Source: Collinsella sp. MSK.8.10 (GTDB lineage Bacteria; Actinomycetota; Coriobacteriia; Coriobacteriales; Coriobacteriaceae). From it: a DNA stretch of 64,000 nucleotides. The stretch's first letter is position 1. Each line of letters begins with the position of its first letter. Under the pieces are notes generated by a model that searched no databases, had not been told where the DNA came from, and saw only the letters and a list, made by a program, of their open reading frames with translations. The stretch spans positions 76,287 through 140,286 of the forward strand of contig NZ_JAHPYF010000007.1 of NCBI RefSeq assembly GCF_019041915.1, in the 5' to 3' direction. Shown here in pieces: positions 22,516 to 31,810 of the stretch. The position numbers were made by a program, and so were the translations under genes.

Positions 22516-23289
22516 ATGGGCAACTTGAACAACGGCACGCTCGAGCGCAACGACTCACGTCGCGTGGCACTGGTCACGGGCGGCTCGCGTGGTATCGGCC
22601 GCGCTTGTGCCGTGGGCCTGGCGGAGGATGGCTACGATATCGCCGTCGTCTATGCCGGCAGCGTCGATGCGGCGCGCGAGACATGCGAAGCCTGTGAGGC
22701 GGCTGGCGCCACGGCGCGCGCATATCAATGTGACGTGGCCAACCCCGATGCCGTCAACGCGTGCGTGGAGACGGTCCTCAACGACTTTGGCTCCATTTGG
22801 GCGCTTGTCAACAACGCCGGCATCACCCGCGATGGCCTGCTCATGCGTATGGGCGATGACGCCTTCGATCGCGTGCTCGATGTCAATCTCAAGGGCACGT
22901 TCAACACGACGCGTGCGCTCACCAAGACCTTTATGCGCCAGCGCGGCGGTTGCGTCATCAACATGAGCTCGGTCGTGGGCCTGATGGGCAATGCCGGGCA
23001 GGCCAACTACGCTGCCTCCAAGGCGGGTGTGATAGGGCTTACCAAAGCGGTCGCGCGCGAGCTTGCGCCCCGCGGCGTGAGGGTTAACGCGGTCGCCCCC
23101 GGGTTTGTCGAGACGGACATGACGGCAAAGCTCTCGGAGAAGGTGCGTGCGGCAACCGAGGAGCAGATTCCCCTTAAGCGCATGGCGCGCCCCGAGGAAG
23201 TGGCCGGCGTGGTGCGCTTTTTGGCGAGTGATGCGGCTGCCTACATTACGGGCGAGGTCGTACGCATTGACGGTGGAATGGCGATGTAG
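22516..23289 (+). CDS. fabG: 3-oxoacyl-ACP reductase
   Basis: An NADPH-dependent short-chain dehydrogenase that reduces 3-oxoacyl-ACP. 257 residues. The Rossmann motif TGGSRGIGRA is near residue 22, followed by NNAGITRDGLLMRM. The catalytic Ser-Tyr-Lys appears as NMSSVVG and YAASKAG. It ends in ITGEVVRIDGGMAM, typical of FabG. It starts about ten residues earlier than most FabG, with GAAAGGA upstream of the ATG. Confidence 0.94.
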   Translation: MGNLNNGTLERNDSRRVALVTGGSRGIGRACAVGLAEDGYDIAVVYAGSVDAARETCEACEAAGATARAYQCDVANPDAVNACVETVLNDFGSIWALVNNAGITRDGLLMRMGDDAFDRVLDVNLKGTFNTTRALTKTFMRQRGGCVINMSSVVGLMGNAGQANYAASKAGVIGLTKAVARELAPRGVRVNAVAPGFVETDMTAKLSEKVRAATEEQIPLKRMARPEEVAGVVRFLASDAAAYITGEVVRIDGGMAM

Positions 23290-23328
23290 AAACCAGGGCC
23301 GAAGAACGGCTTGAATGAGGAGACCAAG

Positions 23329-24576
23329 ATGGAACAGAGAGTTGCAATCACCGGCATCGGTGCCGTATCGCCGCTCGGCAACACCGCGCTTGCCACCTGG
23401 GCGGCCATGTGCGCCGGGACCTGTGGCATCGGCCCGATTACGCACTTCGATACGGATGCGTTTGCCGTCAAGGTGGCGGCCGAGGTCAAGGGCTTTGACG
23501 GCAACGACTACTTTGGCAAGCACGACGCCAAGCACCTGGACCCCTGCGTTCAGTTTGCACTGGCGGCGTCGGACGAGGCCATGCACGATGCGGGCTTTGA
23601 TGTCGAAGGCGCCATCGATCGCGAGCGCCTGGGCGTTTACGTGGGGTCGGGCGTGGGCGGCATGCAGACGCTCGTCGACAACGTCCATACGATTGCCGAC
23701 CGTGGGCCCCGCCGTGCATCGCCTTACATGATTGCGATGATGATCCCCAACATGGCATCGGGTAATATCGCGATTCGCCACAAGGCAAAGGGGCCGACCC
23801 TGCCCGTGGTGACCGCGTGCGCGACCTCGGCCCATGCGGTGGGCGAGGCGTTCCGCGCCATCAAGCACGGCTATGCCGACGCGATCCTCGCGGGTGGCGC
23901 CGAGGCGGCCATTATCCCCGATGCCGTTGCGGGCTTTACGTCCTGCCGCGCATTGACCACCAACCCCGATCCTGCGACGGCTTGCCGCCCGTTCGATGCA
24001 GACCGCGACGGCTTTGTGATGGGCGAGGGCGCCTGCGTGCTCGTGCTCGAGGGTATGGAGCACGCACAGGCCCGCGGTGCGCACATTTATGCCGAGGTCG
24101 TGGGCTATGGCAACACCGATGATGCCTATCACATTACGAGCCCCGACCCCGATGCCGCCGGCATTGCCCGTGCGATATCGCTGGCGGTGGCCGAGGGCGA
24201 CGTCAAGCCTTCCGAGGGCCTCTACATCAACGCCCACGGTACCTCGACCAAGCTCAACGATTCGTCTGAGACAGCGGGTATTAAGCGGGCGCTCGGCGAG
24301 GATGCGGCGCGCGCCGCACACGTCTCGTCGACCAAGTCGATGACCGGCCATATGATCGGCGCTACGGGTGCCATCGAGGTCATGGCCTGCGCCATGGCGC
24401 TCGAGCAGGGCGTGGTACCCCCGACCATTAACTACCACACGTCCGATCCCGCCTGCGATCTTGATTACACGCCTAATCGCGCGGTTCGCGCCGACCTTAC
24501 CTGGGCGCTTTCGACCAACCTGGGCTTTGGCGGGCACAACGCCGCCATCGCGCTGCGTAGATATGCAAGGAGCTAG
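23329..24576 (+). CDS. fabF: 3-oxoacyl-ACP synthase II
   Basis: The elongation condensing enzyme, about 415 residues. The catalytic triad is Cys in VVTACATSAHAVGEA, His in NAHGTSTKLND and His in TGHMIGATGAIE. ATG 23329 follows GAGGAG and gives the family start MEQRVAITGIGAVSPLG. A TTG 18 bases earlier also reads through. It is separated from accB by only three bases. Confidence 0.94.
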   Translation: MEQRVAITGIGAVSPLGNTALATWAAMCAGTCGIGPITHFDTDAFAVKVAAEVKGFDGNDYFGKHDAKHLDPCVQFALAASDEAMHDAGFDVEGAIDRERLGVYVGSGVGGMQTLVDNVHTIADRGPRRASPYMIAMMIPNMASGNIAIRHKAKGPTLPVVTACATSAHAVGEAFRAIKHGYADAILAGGAEAAIIPDAVAGFTSCRALTTNPDPATACRPFDADRDGFVMGEGACVLVLEGMEHAQARGAHIYAEVVGYGNTDDAYHITSPDPDAAGIARAISLAVAEGDVKPSEGLYINAHGTSTKLNDSSETAGIKRALGEDAARAAHVSSTKSMTGHMIGATGAIEVMACAMALEQGVVPPTINYHTSDPACDLDYTPNRAVRADLTWALSTNLGFGGHNAAIALRRYARS

Positions 24577-24579
24577 AGC

Positions 24580-25056
24580 ATGGATTCCAAAAGACTTGCC
24601 GAGATAGCCGATGTGATGGAGGACCGCGGCCTCACACGCGTGCGTGTTGAGGAGCCCGATGGCACCGCGGTCGAACTCGAGCGTGCGAGCGCCGCACAGC
24701 CGGTTGCCGTGCCCATGCCCATGCCGGGTGCCGTGACCGCTCCGGCGGTGGCTCCTGTCGCCATGCCTGCCGCCGCACCGGAACCCGCCGCGCAGACACC
24801 TGCCGCCGCGCCGGAGCCCAAGGGCACCGAGGTGACCGCTCCCATGGTCGGCGTGTTCTATGCCGCCCCGGCGCCGGGCGAAGAGCCGTTTGTGCACGTG
24901 GGCTCTAAGGTCAAGGCCGGCGAGACCCTCTGCATCATCGAGGCCATGAAGGTTCTCAACGAGGTGACGGCCGAGGCAGACGGTGAGGTGCTCGAGATCT
25001 GCGTGGCCGACGGCGACCTCGTGGAGTTTGGCAGCTGCCTCATGAGGATCGGATAG
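24580..25056 (+). CDS. accB: Biotin carboxyl carrier protein of acetyl-CoA carboxylase
   Basis: A 158-residue BCCP. The N-terminal region is followed by a long Pro/Ala linker (residues about 42-88) and a biotinyl domain with the biotinylation motif EAMKVLNEV (Lys near residue 124). It is the substrate of BirA encoded upstream and carries carboxybiotin between AccC and AccDA. The spacing of three bases to fabF and nine to fabZ indicates one transcript. Confidence 0.94.
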   Translation: MDSKRLAEIADVMEDRGLTRVRVEEPDGTAVELERASAAQPVAVPMPMPGAVTAPAVAPVAMPAAAPEPAAQTPAAAPEPKGTEVTAPMVGVFYAAPAPGEEPFVHVGSKVKAGETLCIIEAMKVLNEVTAEADGEVLEICVADGDLVEFGSCLMRIG

Positions 25057-25065
25057 GTGATATCC

Positions 25066-25488
25066 ATGAACAAAGAAGAGCTCAAGAGGCTGTTGCCGCA
25101 TCGCGAGCCGATGCTTTTGCTCGACGAAGCCGAGCTGGTGGGCGACGAGGCCCACGGCAAGATCACGATTACGGGCGACGAGTACTTTTTGCAGGGGCAT
25201 TTTCCGGGAAACCCGGTGGTCCCCGGCGTGATTCAGTGCGAGATGCTCGCCCAAAACTGCTGCGTGCTGCTGATGGGCGATGAGGAAGCGCGCGGTGCGA
25301 CACCGTTCTATACGAGCCTGGACAAGGTGCGCTTTAAGCGTCCGGTGCGCCCGGGCGACACGGTGGATCTGGTGTGCTCCATCACACGTGCGCGCGGGCC
25401 GTTCCGCTTTGCGACGGGCACCGCGAGCGTCAACGGCGAGGTGTGTTGCCGCGCCGATATGTCTTTTGCACTCGTGCACGAAAGTTAA
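25066..25488 (+). CDS. fabZ: 3-hydroxyacyl-ACP dehydratase
   Basis: A hotdog-fold dehydratase of about 140 residues that forms trans-2-enoyl-ACP. The active-site segment QGHFPGNPVVPGVIQCEMLAQ carries the conserved His and Glu. ATG 25066 has AGGTGA five bases upstream. A GTG at 25057 would add three residues. It lies between accB and accC, as in streptococcal fab operons. FabM is not present in the window, so the source of unsaturated fatty acids is not evident here. Confidence 0.93.
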   Translation: MNKEELKRLLPHREPMLLLDEAELVGDEAHGKITITGDEYFLQGHFPGNPVVPGVIQCEMLAQNCCVLLMGDEEARGATPFYTSLDKVRFKRPVRPGDTVDLVCSITRARGPFRFATGTASVNGEVCCRADMSFALVHES

Positions 25489-25498
25489 GGAAGGCTTC

Positions 25499-26842
25499 AT
25501 GTTCGACAAAGTGCTCATCGCCAACCGCGGCGAAGTCGCGGTCCGTGTTATCCGCGCGTGCCGCGATATGGGCATCAAGACCGTCGCCGTTTATTCCACG
25601 GCCGATGCGGACGCGCTGCACGTGCAGCTTGCCGACGAGGCGTATTGCATCGGCGGCCCGCGTCTTGCCGAGAGCTACCTCAACGACGATGCCGTGCTCA
25701 CCTGTGCCGTGAAGTCGGGAGCTAAGGCAATTCATCCCGGCTATGGCTTTTTCTCCGAGAAGGCGAGCTTCGTGCGCGACTGCGACAAGTACGGTCTGGC
25801 GTTTGTTGGTCCCTCGGCCGAGGTCATCGACAGCATGGGCGACAAGGACGCCGCACGCCGAACGGCTGCCGCGGCGGGCGTGCCCATCGTTCCGGGCTGC
25901 GATTTGCTCAAAAGCCCCGAGGAGGCGACGGCCGAGGCTGAGCGCATCGGCTGCCCCGTGCTCATCAAGGCGCGCGCAGGCGGTGGCGGCCGCGGCATTC
26001 GCAAGGTCGAGCGCGTGGAAGACGCGGCAAAGGCCTTTATTGAAGCACGTGCCGAGGGCGAGGCCGTTTTTGGCGACGGCGAGTGCTACATGGAGAAGTT
26101 CGTCGCGCCGGCGCATCACGTTGAGGTGCAGATTATGGCCGATAAGCAGGGCCATGTGTTTTCGCTCGGCGAGCGCGAGTGCTCGGTGCAGCGCCGCAAC
26201 CAAAAGCTGATTGAGGAGAGCCCCGCGCCGTGCCTCGACGGACGCGATGATATTCGCGCGCGCATGCACAAGGCCGCGCGCGACCTGGCTCGTGCCGTTG
26301 GCTATGAGGGCGCTGGCACCATCGAGTTCCTGTATTCGGACGACGGCAATTTCTACTTTATGGAAATGAACACGCGCTTGCAGGTGGAGCATCCGGTTAC
26401 GGAGTTTGTGACCGATACCGACTTGGTCAAGTGGCAGCTGCGCGTGGCAGCCGGCCAGCCTCTGCCCTTTGAGCAGGAGGATATGCCGGTCCGCAACCAC
26501 GCCATGGAGTGCCGCATCAATGCCGAAACGCCGGACTTTCTGCCGTCATGCGGAACGGTCACCGCGTTGCGTGTGCCGGGTGGTCCGCGCGTGCGCTGGG
26601 ATTCCGCCATGTTTACCGGTGCGAACGTTCCGCCGTACTACGACTCCATGCTTGGCAAGCTCATCGTGTGTGCGCCCACGCGTGACGGCGCCATTCGCAA
26701 GATGCGCTCGGCCCTGGGCGAGCTCGTGATTGAGGGCGTGAGCGAAAACAGCGAGCTTCAGCTCGACGTGCTGGCAAACGACGAGTTCTTGTCGGGCATG
26801 TATCACACCGATCTGATGGGGCATCTCTATGCTGATGAATAG
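25499..26842 (+). CDS. accC: Acetyl-CoA carboxylase, biotin carboxylase subunit
   Basis: ATP-dependent carboxylation of the biotin on AccB. 447 residues. ATP-grasp features are KARAGGGGRGIRKV, the HHVEVQIMADKQG segment, ERECSVQRRNQKLIEE and EMNTRLQVEHPVTE. The ATG at 25499, preceded by AAGGAAGG, gives MFDKVLIANRGEVAVRVIRAC, the universal start. The last 14 bp overlap accDA. Confidence 0.95.
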   Translation: MFDKVLIANRGEVAVRVIRACRDMGIKTVAVYSTADADALHVQLADEAYCIGGPRLAESYLNDDAVLTCAVKSGAKAIHPGYGFFSEKASFVRDCDKYGLAFVGPSAEVIDSMGDKDAARRTAAAAGVPIVPGCDLLKSPEEATAEAERIGCPVLIKARAGGGGRGIRKVERVEDAAKAFIEARAEGEAVFGDGECYMEKFVAPAHHVEVQIMADKQGHVFSLGERECSVQRRNQKLIEESPAPCLDGRDDIRARMHKAARDLARAVGYEGAGTIEFLYSDDGNFYFMEMNTRLQVEHPVTEFVTDTDLVKWQLRVAAGQPLPFEQEDMPVRNHAMECRINAETPDFLPSCGTVTALRVPGGPRVRWDSAMFTGANVPPYYDSMLGKLIVCAPTRDGAIRKMRSALGELVIEGVSENSELQLDVLANDEFLSGMYHTDLMGHLYADE

Positions 26843-28553
26843 AAAAGCGAAGACGGTCAACGTCCTCGAGGGACCGATGACCGAGTCGTGCGCCGAGTTT
26901 CCCGCGCGCCACGTGTTTATCAAGTGCCCGGAGTGCCGCCGCGTGATCGATGAGGCACGCCTACACGACAACCTCGAGGTCTGCCCTCGTTGCGGCAAAC
27001 ACTTTCGCGTGAGCGGTCGCGCGCGCATGCGCATGACGGTCGACGAGGGCACGTTTGAGGAATGGGATGCCAATCTGGCGTCGGAGGACTTCCTCTCGTT
27101 TCCCGGCTATGCCGACAAGCTCAAGAGCGTGAGCGAGCGTTCGGGCGAGCGCGATGCCGTTGTGTGCGGCAGGGGCAAAATCTGCGGTTGCGATACCGCG
27201 CTCTTCTTTATGGACGCCAACTTTATGATGGGCTCGATGGGCTCCGTGGTGGGCGAGAAGATCTGTCGCACATTTGAGCGTGCGACCGAGCTGGGATTGC
27301 CGGTTGTCGGCTTTACCGTTTCGGGCGGTGCGCGCATGCAGGAGGGCGTGACCTCGCTTATGCAGATGGCCAAGATTTCTGCGGCGGTTAGGCGCCACAG
27401 CGAGGCGGGCGGCCTGTATATCACGGTGCTCACCGACCCCACGACCGGAGGCGTAACCGCGAGCTTTGCCATGGAGGGCGACATTATCCTGGCCGAGCCC
27501 GATGCCCTGACGGCATTTGCCGGCCCGCGCGTGATCGAGCAGAACATGCACAAGCGCCTGCCCAAGGGATTCCAGCGCTCCGAGTTTTTGCTGGAGCACG
27601 GCTTTTGCGATGCCGTTGTTCCGCGTGGCGAGATTGCGCTCACGGTAGGCGAGCTGCTGGCGCTGCACGAAGGGCACGCGCCCGGCCTGGGGGCACCGCA
27701 TGAGATCGTGCATACGGGTCGCCGCGGCAAAAAGCTGGGATACTTGTTCAAGCGCTCGGCCGCACCAAAAACCGCGCTCGAGATTGTCAAGCAGACCCGC
27801 TCGGCAGATCGCGCCACGGCGGGCGAGATGATCTCGCTGGGCCTGGATGGATTTGTGGAGCTGCACGGCGACCGCTACTTTGGCGACGACGCCGCTGTGG
27901 TGGCTGGCATTGGCTGGAAAGACGGACGCCCCGTAACGGTCATCGCCATCGAGCGCGGCACCACGACCAAAGAGCGCATGCGTCGCAACTTTGGTATGGC
28001 ACATCCCGAGGGCTACCGCAAAGCGCGTCGCCTGATGCGCCAGGCCGAAAAGTTTGGTCGACCGGTTCTGTGCCTGGTCGATACTTCGGGCGCGTTTTGC
28101 GGCATCGGTGCCGAGGAACGCGGCCAGGGTGAGGCGATTGCCCAGAACCTCATGGAGATGAGCGGCCTTAAGACGCCGATTGTCTCGGTGGTGACAGGCG
28201 AGGGCGGCTCTGGTGGCGCGCTGGCGCTGTCCGTGGCCGACCGCATCCTGATGCTCTCGGGCTCGGCCTATTCGGTCGTGAGCCCCGAGGCCTGTGCGTC
28301 GATCCTGTGGAAGGATACCGAGCGCGCGAATGAGGCCGCCGAGGCGCTTAAGCTCACGGCCCCCGATCTGCTGGCGCTCGGCATCATCGACGGCATTGTT
28401 GACGATAAAGGCCTGTCGCATGAGGAGATCGCCGGTGCCGTCATGTCCTCGGCATTTGATGCCTTCGATGCGCTTGGGCAGCTCGACGACGCGACCCTCA
28501 CAAACCTCCGCTACGAAAAGTACCGCGCAATCGGTCGATACCGCACGATGTAA
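26829..28553 (+). CDS. accD: Acetyl-CoA carboxylase carboxyltransferase, fused beta and alpha subunits
   Basis: A 574-residue protein carrying both carboxyltransferase halves in one chain. The N-terminal half is AccD-like: zinc ribbon CPECRR...CPRCGKHF (residues about 36-60), then SGGARMQEGVTSLMQM. The C-terminal half is AccA-like: LVDTSGAFCGIGAEERGQ, then VVTGEGGSGGALALSVADRI and YSVVSPEACASILWKD. E. coli and streptococci encode these as separate accD and accA. It transfers CO2 from carboxybiotin to acetyl-CoA. The fusion should enforce 1:1 stoichiometry. It overlaps accC by 14 bp and ends the fatty-acid operon proper. Confidence 0.93.
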   Translation: MLMNRKAKTVNVLEGPMTESCAEFPARHVFIKCPECRRVIDEARLHDNLEVCPRCGKHFRVSGRARMRMTVDEGTFEEWDANLASEDFLSFPGYADKLKSVSERSGERDAVVCGRGKICGCDTALFFMDANFMMGSMGSVVGEKICRTFERATELGLPVVGFTVSGGARMQEGVTSLMQMAKISAAVRRHSEAGGLYITVLTDPTTGGVTASFAMEGDIILAEPDALTAFAGPRVIEQNMHKRLPKGFQRSEFLLEHGFCDAVVPRGEIALTVGELLALHEGHAPGLGAPHEIVHTGRRGKKLGYLFKRSAAPKTALEIVKQTRSADRATAGEMISLGLDGFVELHGDRYFGDDAAVVAGIGWKDGRPVTVIAIERGTTTKERMRRNFGMAHPEGYRKARRLMRQAEKFGRPVLCLVDTSGAFCGIGAEERGQGEAIAQNLMEMSGLKTPIVSVVTGEGGSGGALALSVADRILMLSGSAYSVVSPEACASILWKDTERANEAAEALKLTAPDLLALGIIDGIVDDKGLSHEEIAGAVMSSAFDAFDALGQLDDATLTNLRYEKYRAIGRYRTM

Positions 28554-28569
28554 CAAAGGGACAGCCCGC

Positions 28570-29808
28570 ATGTCATATTGGGAAAGGCATTCCATGCTAC
28601 AAGTTTCTAACACCTCGTTTACAACGTCGGTTTCATCAAACGCCATGGCCGTGGTGGACTATCTGTCCAAAAGCATGATGTCGGCGCTGCCGTTTATTGT
28701 CTGCGCGGCGTTGTTCCGCACCGTCGCTGTCATTATGGGCGAAGGCATGCTGGGCCTGTGGTCTGCCGATTCCGATATCTATCGCCTGTTCTACAGTTGG
28801 CTCTATAACGCCGGCTACTACTTTTTGCCCATTTATCTTGGTTGGGCGGCCGCCCGCCAGCTCGGTTGCTCGGAGCAGCTGGGCATGATGCTGGGCGGCG
28901 TATTGATTGCACCCGATTTACTCAAGCTTGTCGATGCCGCATCGACGACGGGGGCATCGATGACTTCCGTGTATGGTCTGCTTCCCGCGCCGGTCAACGA
29001 TTACACGACGACTGTTATTCCGGTTCTCATCTCGGTGCCCGTGCTATGGCGAGTGGAGTGTTTCTTTAAGCGCGTTATCCCTAAGGCCGTGGCGTTTTCG
29101 TTCGTTCCGTTTGCGACCATGCTTGTCATGGTTCCGGTTTCGCTGTGTATTACGGCGCCGGCGGGCAGCTATCTGGGCATGCTGTTGGGCCAGCTTATGT
29201 TTATGCTTGGCAATTCCGGTGGCATCGTGTCGCTGCTCACGCTCATGGGGCTTGCTGCGGGCTGGGAGTTCCTAAAGATCGCCGGCGTCAGCAACGTTGT
29301 CCTATCGCTCGCCTATGCGCAGTTTATGAGTGTGGGAACGGATTCGTGCATCCTGATCGCCGCGACGATGGCAACGTTCGCCGTTTGGGGCATGCCCTTT
29401 GGCGCGTCGCTTCGCGTTGCGGATAAGGACGAGAAGGCGCTCATGCTGGGCTATTCAATCTCGGGTGTTCTTGGCGGCGTAAGCGAGCCGGCGCTGTACG
29501 GTTGCGGCTTTAAATATGGCAGGTGCCTGACGTGCATGGCCATTGGCGGCGCCGTCGGAGGCCTTGTTGCGGCCGTGGGCCACGTTACGGCCTATACCAT
29601 CGGCATGACGAATGTCCTTATGGTCATTGGCTTTGCCACGGGCGGCATCTCGAACCTGCTGTGGTGCTGCGCTGCCGGCGGTGTGGCATTTGCGGTGTCT
29701 GCGGCGCTGAGCTACTGCTTTGGCGCGGTGCCGGCGAAGGGACAGACGACGGGGGACGGAGCCGATTCACCCGAAACCTCGAAGAGCGTGGCCGAAGTAA
29801 GCGCGTAA
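28570..29808 (+). CDS. PTS EIIC-like membrane permease
   Basis: About 412 residues with roughly ten hydrophobic segments. The motif GGVSEPALYGCGFKYGR matches the G-(I/V)-(T/S)-E-P-A signature of glucose/beta-glucoside-type PTS EIIC proteins, and NAGYYFLPIYLGWAAA is also typical. There is no EIIB or EIIA domain, so it would need partners encoded elsewhere. The C-terminus is a short polar tail. ATG 28570 follows AAAGGGA at ten bases. ATG 28594 with GGAAAGG at six bases is an equally good start. It begins 16 bp after accDA and may be cotranscribed. Substrate unknown. Confidence 0.75.
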   Translation: MSYWERHSMLQVSNTSFTTSVSSNAMAVVDYLSKSMMSALPFIVCAALFRTVAVIMGEGMLGLWSADSDIYRLFYSWLYNAGYYFLPIYLGWAAARQLGCSEQLGMMLGGVLIAPDLLKLVDAASTTGASMTSVYGLLPAPVNDYTTTVIPVLISVPVLWRVECFFKRVIPKAVAFSFVPFATMLVMVPVSLCITAPAGSYLGMLLGQLMFMLGNSGGIVSLLTLMGLAAGWEFLKIAGVSNVVLSLAYAQFMSVGTDSCILIAATMATFAVWGMPFGASLRVADKDEKALMLGYSISGVLGGVSEPALYGCGFKYGRCLTCMAIGGAVGGLVAAVGHVTAYTIGMTNVLMVIGFATGGISNLLWCCAAGGVAFAVSAALSYCFGAVPAKGQTTGDGADSPETSKSVAEVSA

Positions 29809-29846
29809 ACCTGTGCGACACAAGGACGATTCCTTTGCCATATTCC

Positions 29847-29880
29847 AAGGCCGTGGCCCGTGTGGGTTGCGGCCTTTTTT
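29847..29880 (+). terminator. Intrinsic terminator after the PTS permease
   Basis: AAGGCCG and CGGCCTT arms enclose a 16-base region that can itself pair, followed by a six-T run. Confidence 0.8.
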
Positions 29881-29959
29881 GTATCTGGGGGACAAAGTGG
29901 CTACACTACAATCCGTTTGAGCAATAGATATATAGGCAGTACCGTGGGGGCGGATGTAG

Positions 29960-31114
29960 ATGGTCGAGTGGATTGTTAAGCGTGCGCAGGGCGACCGTGC
30001 GCGCGTGGGCACGTTGACGGGCGTGGTGTGTATTCTCGCCAATGTGGCACTATGCGCTGCGAAGGGCGTAATTGGCGTGCTGTCGGGATCGGTTTCGATT
30101 GTGGCGGATGCCATGAACAACCTGTCCGATGCAAGCTCGAATATCGTGAGCGTGCTGGGCTTTAAGCTGGCGAGCAAGCCGGCCGACCCCGAGCATCCTT
30201 ACGGCCACGGTCGCTACGAGTATCTCTCGGGTTTGGTCGTGGCGGCGCTCGTGCTGCTTATTGGCATCGAACTGGTGAAGTCCTCGGTGGAGCGTATTGT
30301 CAACCCGGAGCCTGTCGAGTTCTCGCTTGCCCTGGTGGCGGTCCTGGCACTTTCGATGGTTGTAAAGCTGTGGATGGCGGCCCTCAACCAAAAGCTCGGC
30401 GATCGCATTGAGTCCGAGACGCTGCATGCGACCGCGCAGGATTCCAAGAACGATGTCCTTGCCACAGGCGCCGTGTTGGCGTGCGCAATTGTTTCGCAGG
30501 TGACGCACATCAATCTTGACGCATGGGTCGGCCTTGCCGTTGGCGCCTATATTGGCTGGAGCGGTTTTGAGCTCATCCAGGATACGGTGAGCCCGCTTTT
30601 GGGCCAGTCGCCCGATCCTAAGCTGGTCAAGCACATTCGAGACAAGATCATGAGCTATCCCGGCGTTTTGGGCGTTCACGATTTGATGGTTCACGACTAC
30701 GGCCCGGGCAGGAAGTTTGCAAGTGCGCATGCCGAGATGGCGGCCGAGGACAGCCCGTTGGAAAGTCACGACACGCTCGATAACATCGAGCAGTCGTTTA
30801 GGGACGAAGACGGCATGATCGTTACGCTTCACTACGATCCCATCGTGACCGATGACCCCAAGCTGGCGAGCATGCGCTTGCGCATTCACGCCATGGCCCA
30901 GGAGATCGATAGCCGCCTCTCGATTCATGACCTGCGCTGCGTGCCGGGTCCTACGCACACCAACGTGATCTTTGACTGCGTGCGTCCCTCGGATCTGCAG
31001 ATGAGTGCCGAAGACGTAAAGCACGCGCTGACACAACGGGTCGAATCGGAATATCCCAAGTCGATTGCCAAGATTACGATCGACGAAGACTACGTAGGGC
31101 ATACCCACGAGTAA
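29960..31114 (+). CDS. Cation diffusion facilitator family efflux protein
   Basis: A 384-residue divalent metal/proton antiporter. It has about six membrane segments in the first 200 residues. The metal-site motif VADAMNNLSDASSN and the HPYGHGRYEYLS segment are diagnostic for the family. The cytoplasmic C-terminal domain (from about residue 210) is longer than in the typical 300-residue members, adding about 80 residues with several His and Asp. The metal (Zn, Fe, Mn) cannot be assigned. It stands alone, 79 bp after the terminator of the previous operon and 39 bp before the phosphatase gene. Confidence 0.88.
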   Translation: MVEWIVKRAQGDRARVGTLTGVVCILANVALCAAKGVIGVLSGSVSIVADAMNNLSDASSNIVSVLGFKLASKPADPEHPYGHGRYEYLSGLVVAALVLLIGIELVKSSVERIVNPEPVEFSLALVAVLALSMVVKLWMAALNQKLGDRIESETLHATAQDSKNDVLATGAVLACAIVSQVTHINLDAWVGLAVGAYIGWSGFELIQDTVSPLLGQSPDPKLVKHIRDKIMSYPGVLGVHDLMVHDYGPGRKFASAHAEMAAEDSPLESHDTLDNIEQSFRDEDGMIVTLHYDPIVTDDPKLASMRLRIHAMAQEIDSRLSIHDLRCVPGPTHTNVIFDCVRPSDLQMSAEDVKHALTQRVESEYPKSIAKITIDEDYVGHTHE

Positions 31115-31153
31115 GGCTATGCCGGCAAAGCAGGTTATGCAGAAGGGGAGAGC

Positions 31154-31780
31154 ATGAAGAAGCTGTATCTACTCCGCCACGGTCAGACGGAGTTCAACGT
31201 CAAAAAGCTGGTCCAGGGCCGCTGCGATTCACCGCTCACCGACTTAGGCCGTCAGCAAGCCGGGATGGCAGCCGCATGGCTCAAAGCCCACGGCGTCGTC
31301 CCCGACAAAGTGGTCTCATCACCCTTAGGCCGAGCCATGGACACGGCAAGTCTCGTCGCATGCGAGCTCCTCGGCCCGGACGCAGCAGCCGAGCCCTGCG
31401 AAGGCATTATCGAGCGCTGCTACGGCTCCTTCGAAGAAGGCCCGCACGGCGCGCTGCCCACCGACGTCTGGGATCCGGGCGAGGACCTGGTCCCCTTCGG
31501 AGGAGAAGGAAGCCAGGCGCTGCAAGAACGTATGGTGGATGCGCTTACCAATATCATGGGCTCCGGGGGCATCGAAACCCTTCTAGCAGTAAGCCACGGC
31601 AGCGCCAGCCGCCAATTTATCAAGGCCGCAGCCCCAGAGGACTTCGAGCTCCCAACAAAACTCCCCAACTGCGCCATCATGATCTTCGATTTCGATGAGG
31701 CAAAGCCACAAGCAGAAGGCGAACCGTCCCAATGCAAGTTCACCCTCCAGCAAATAGTGGACCCCCAACAAAGTCATTAG
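31154..31780 (+). CDS. Histidine phosphatase family protein (phosphoglycerate mutase-like)
   Basis: 208 residues with the phosphohistidine motif LRHGQTEFN (His near residue 9) and the second catalytic His in LLAVSHGSASRQ. A central Glu lies in EGIIERCYGSFEEG. These are the features of cofactor-dependent PGM-like phosphatases. The substrate is unknown. GGGGAGAG lies before the ATG. Codon use differs from neighbours, with many TTA, CTA, CGA and GGA codons, as in the 3' half of the aminotransferase at 566-1702. Both genes are followed by related palindromes. Confidence 0.85.
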   Translation: MKKLYLLRHGQTEFNVKKLVQGRCDSPLTDLGRQQAGMAAAWLKAHGVVPDKVVSSPLGRAMDTASLVACELLGPDAAAEPCEGIIERCYGSFEEGPHGALPTDVWDPGEDLVPFGGEGSQALQERMVDALTNIMGSGGIETLLAVSHGSASRQFIKAAAPEDFELPTKLPNCAIMIFDFDEAKPQAEGEPSQCKFTLQQIVDPQQSH

Positions 31781-31810
31781 CCTGAGCGAGCAAGGTTTAG
31801 CAGACATCAA

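Noticed and set aside
22555..25578. 1007-codon minus-strand frame across the fab genes
   Set aside because: It is His/Arg/Ala-rich with no recognisable domain and overlaps six certain genes.
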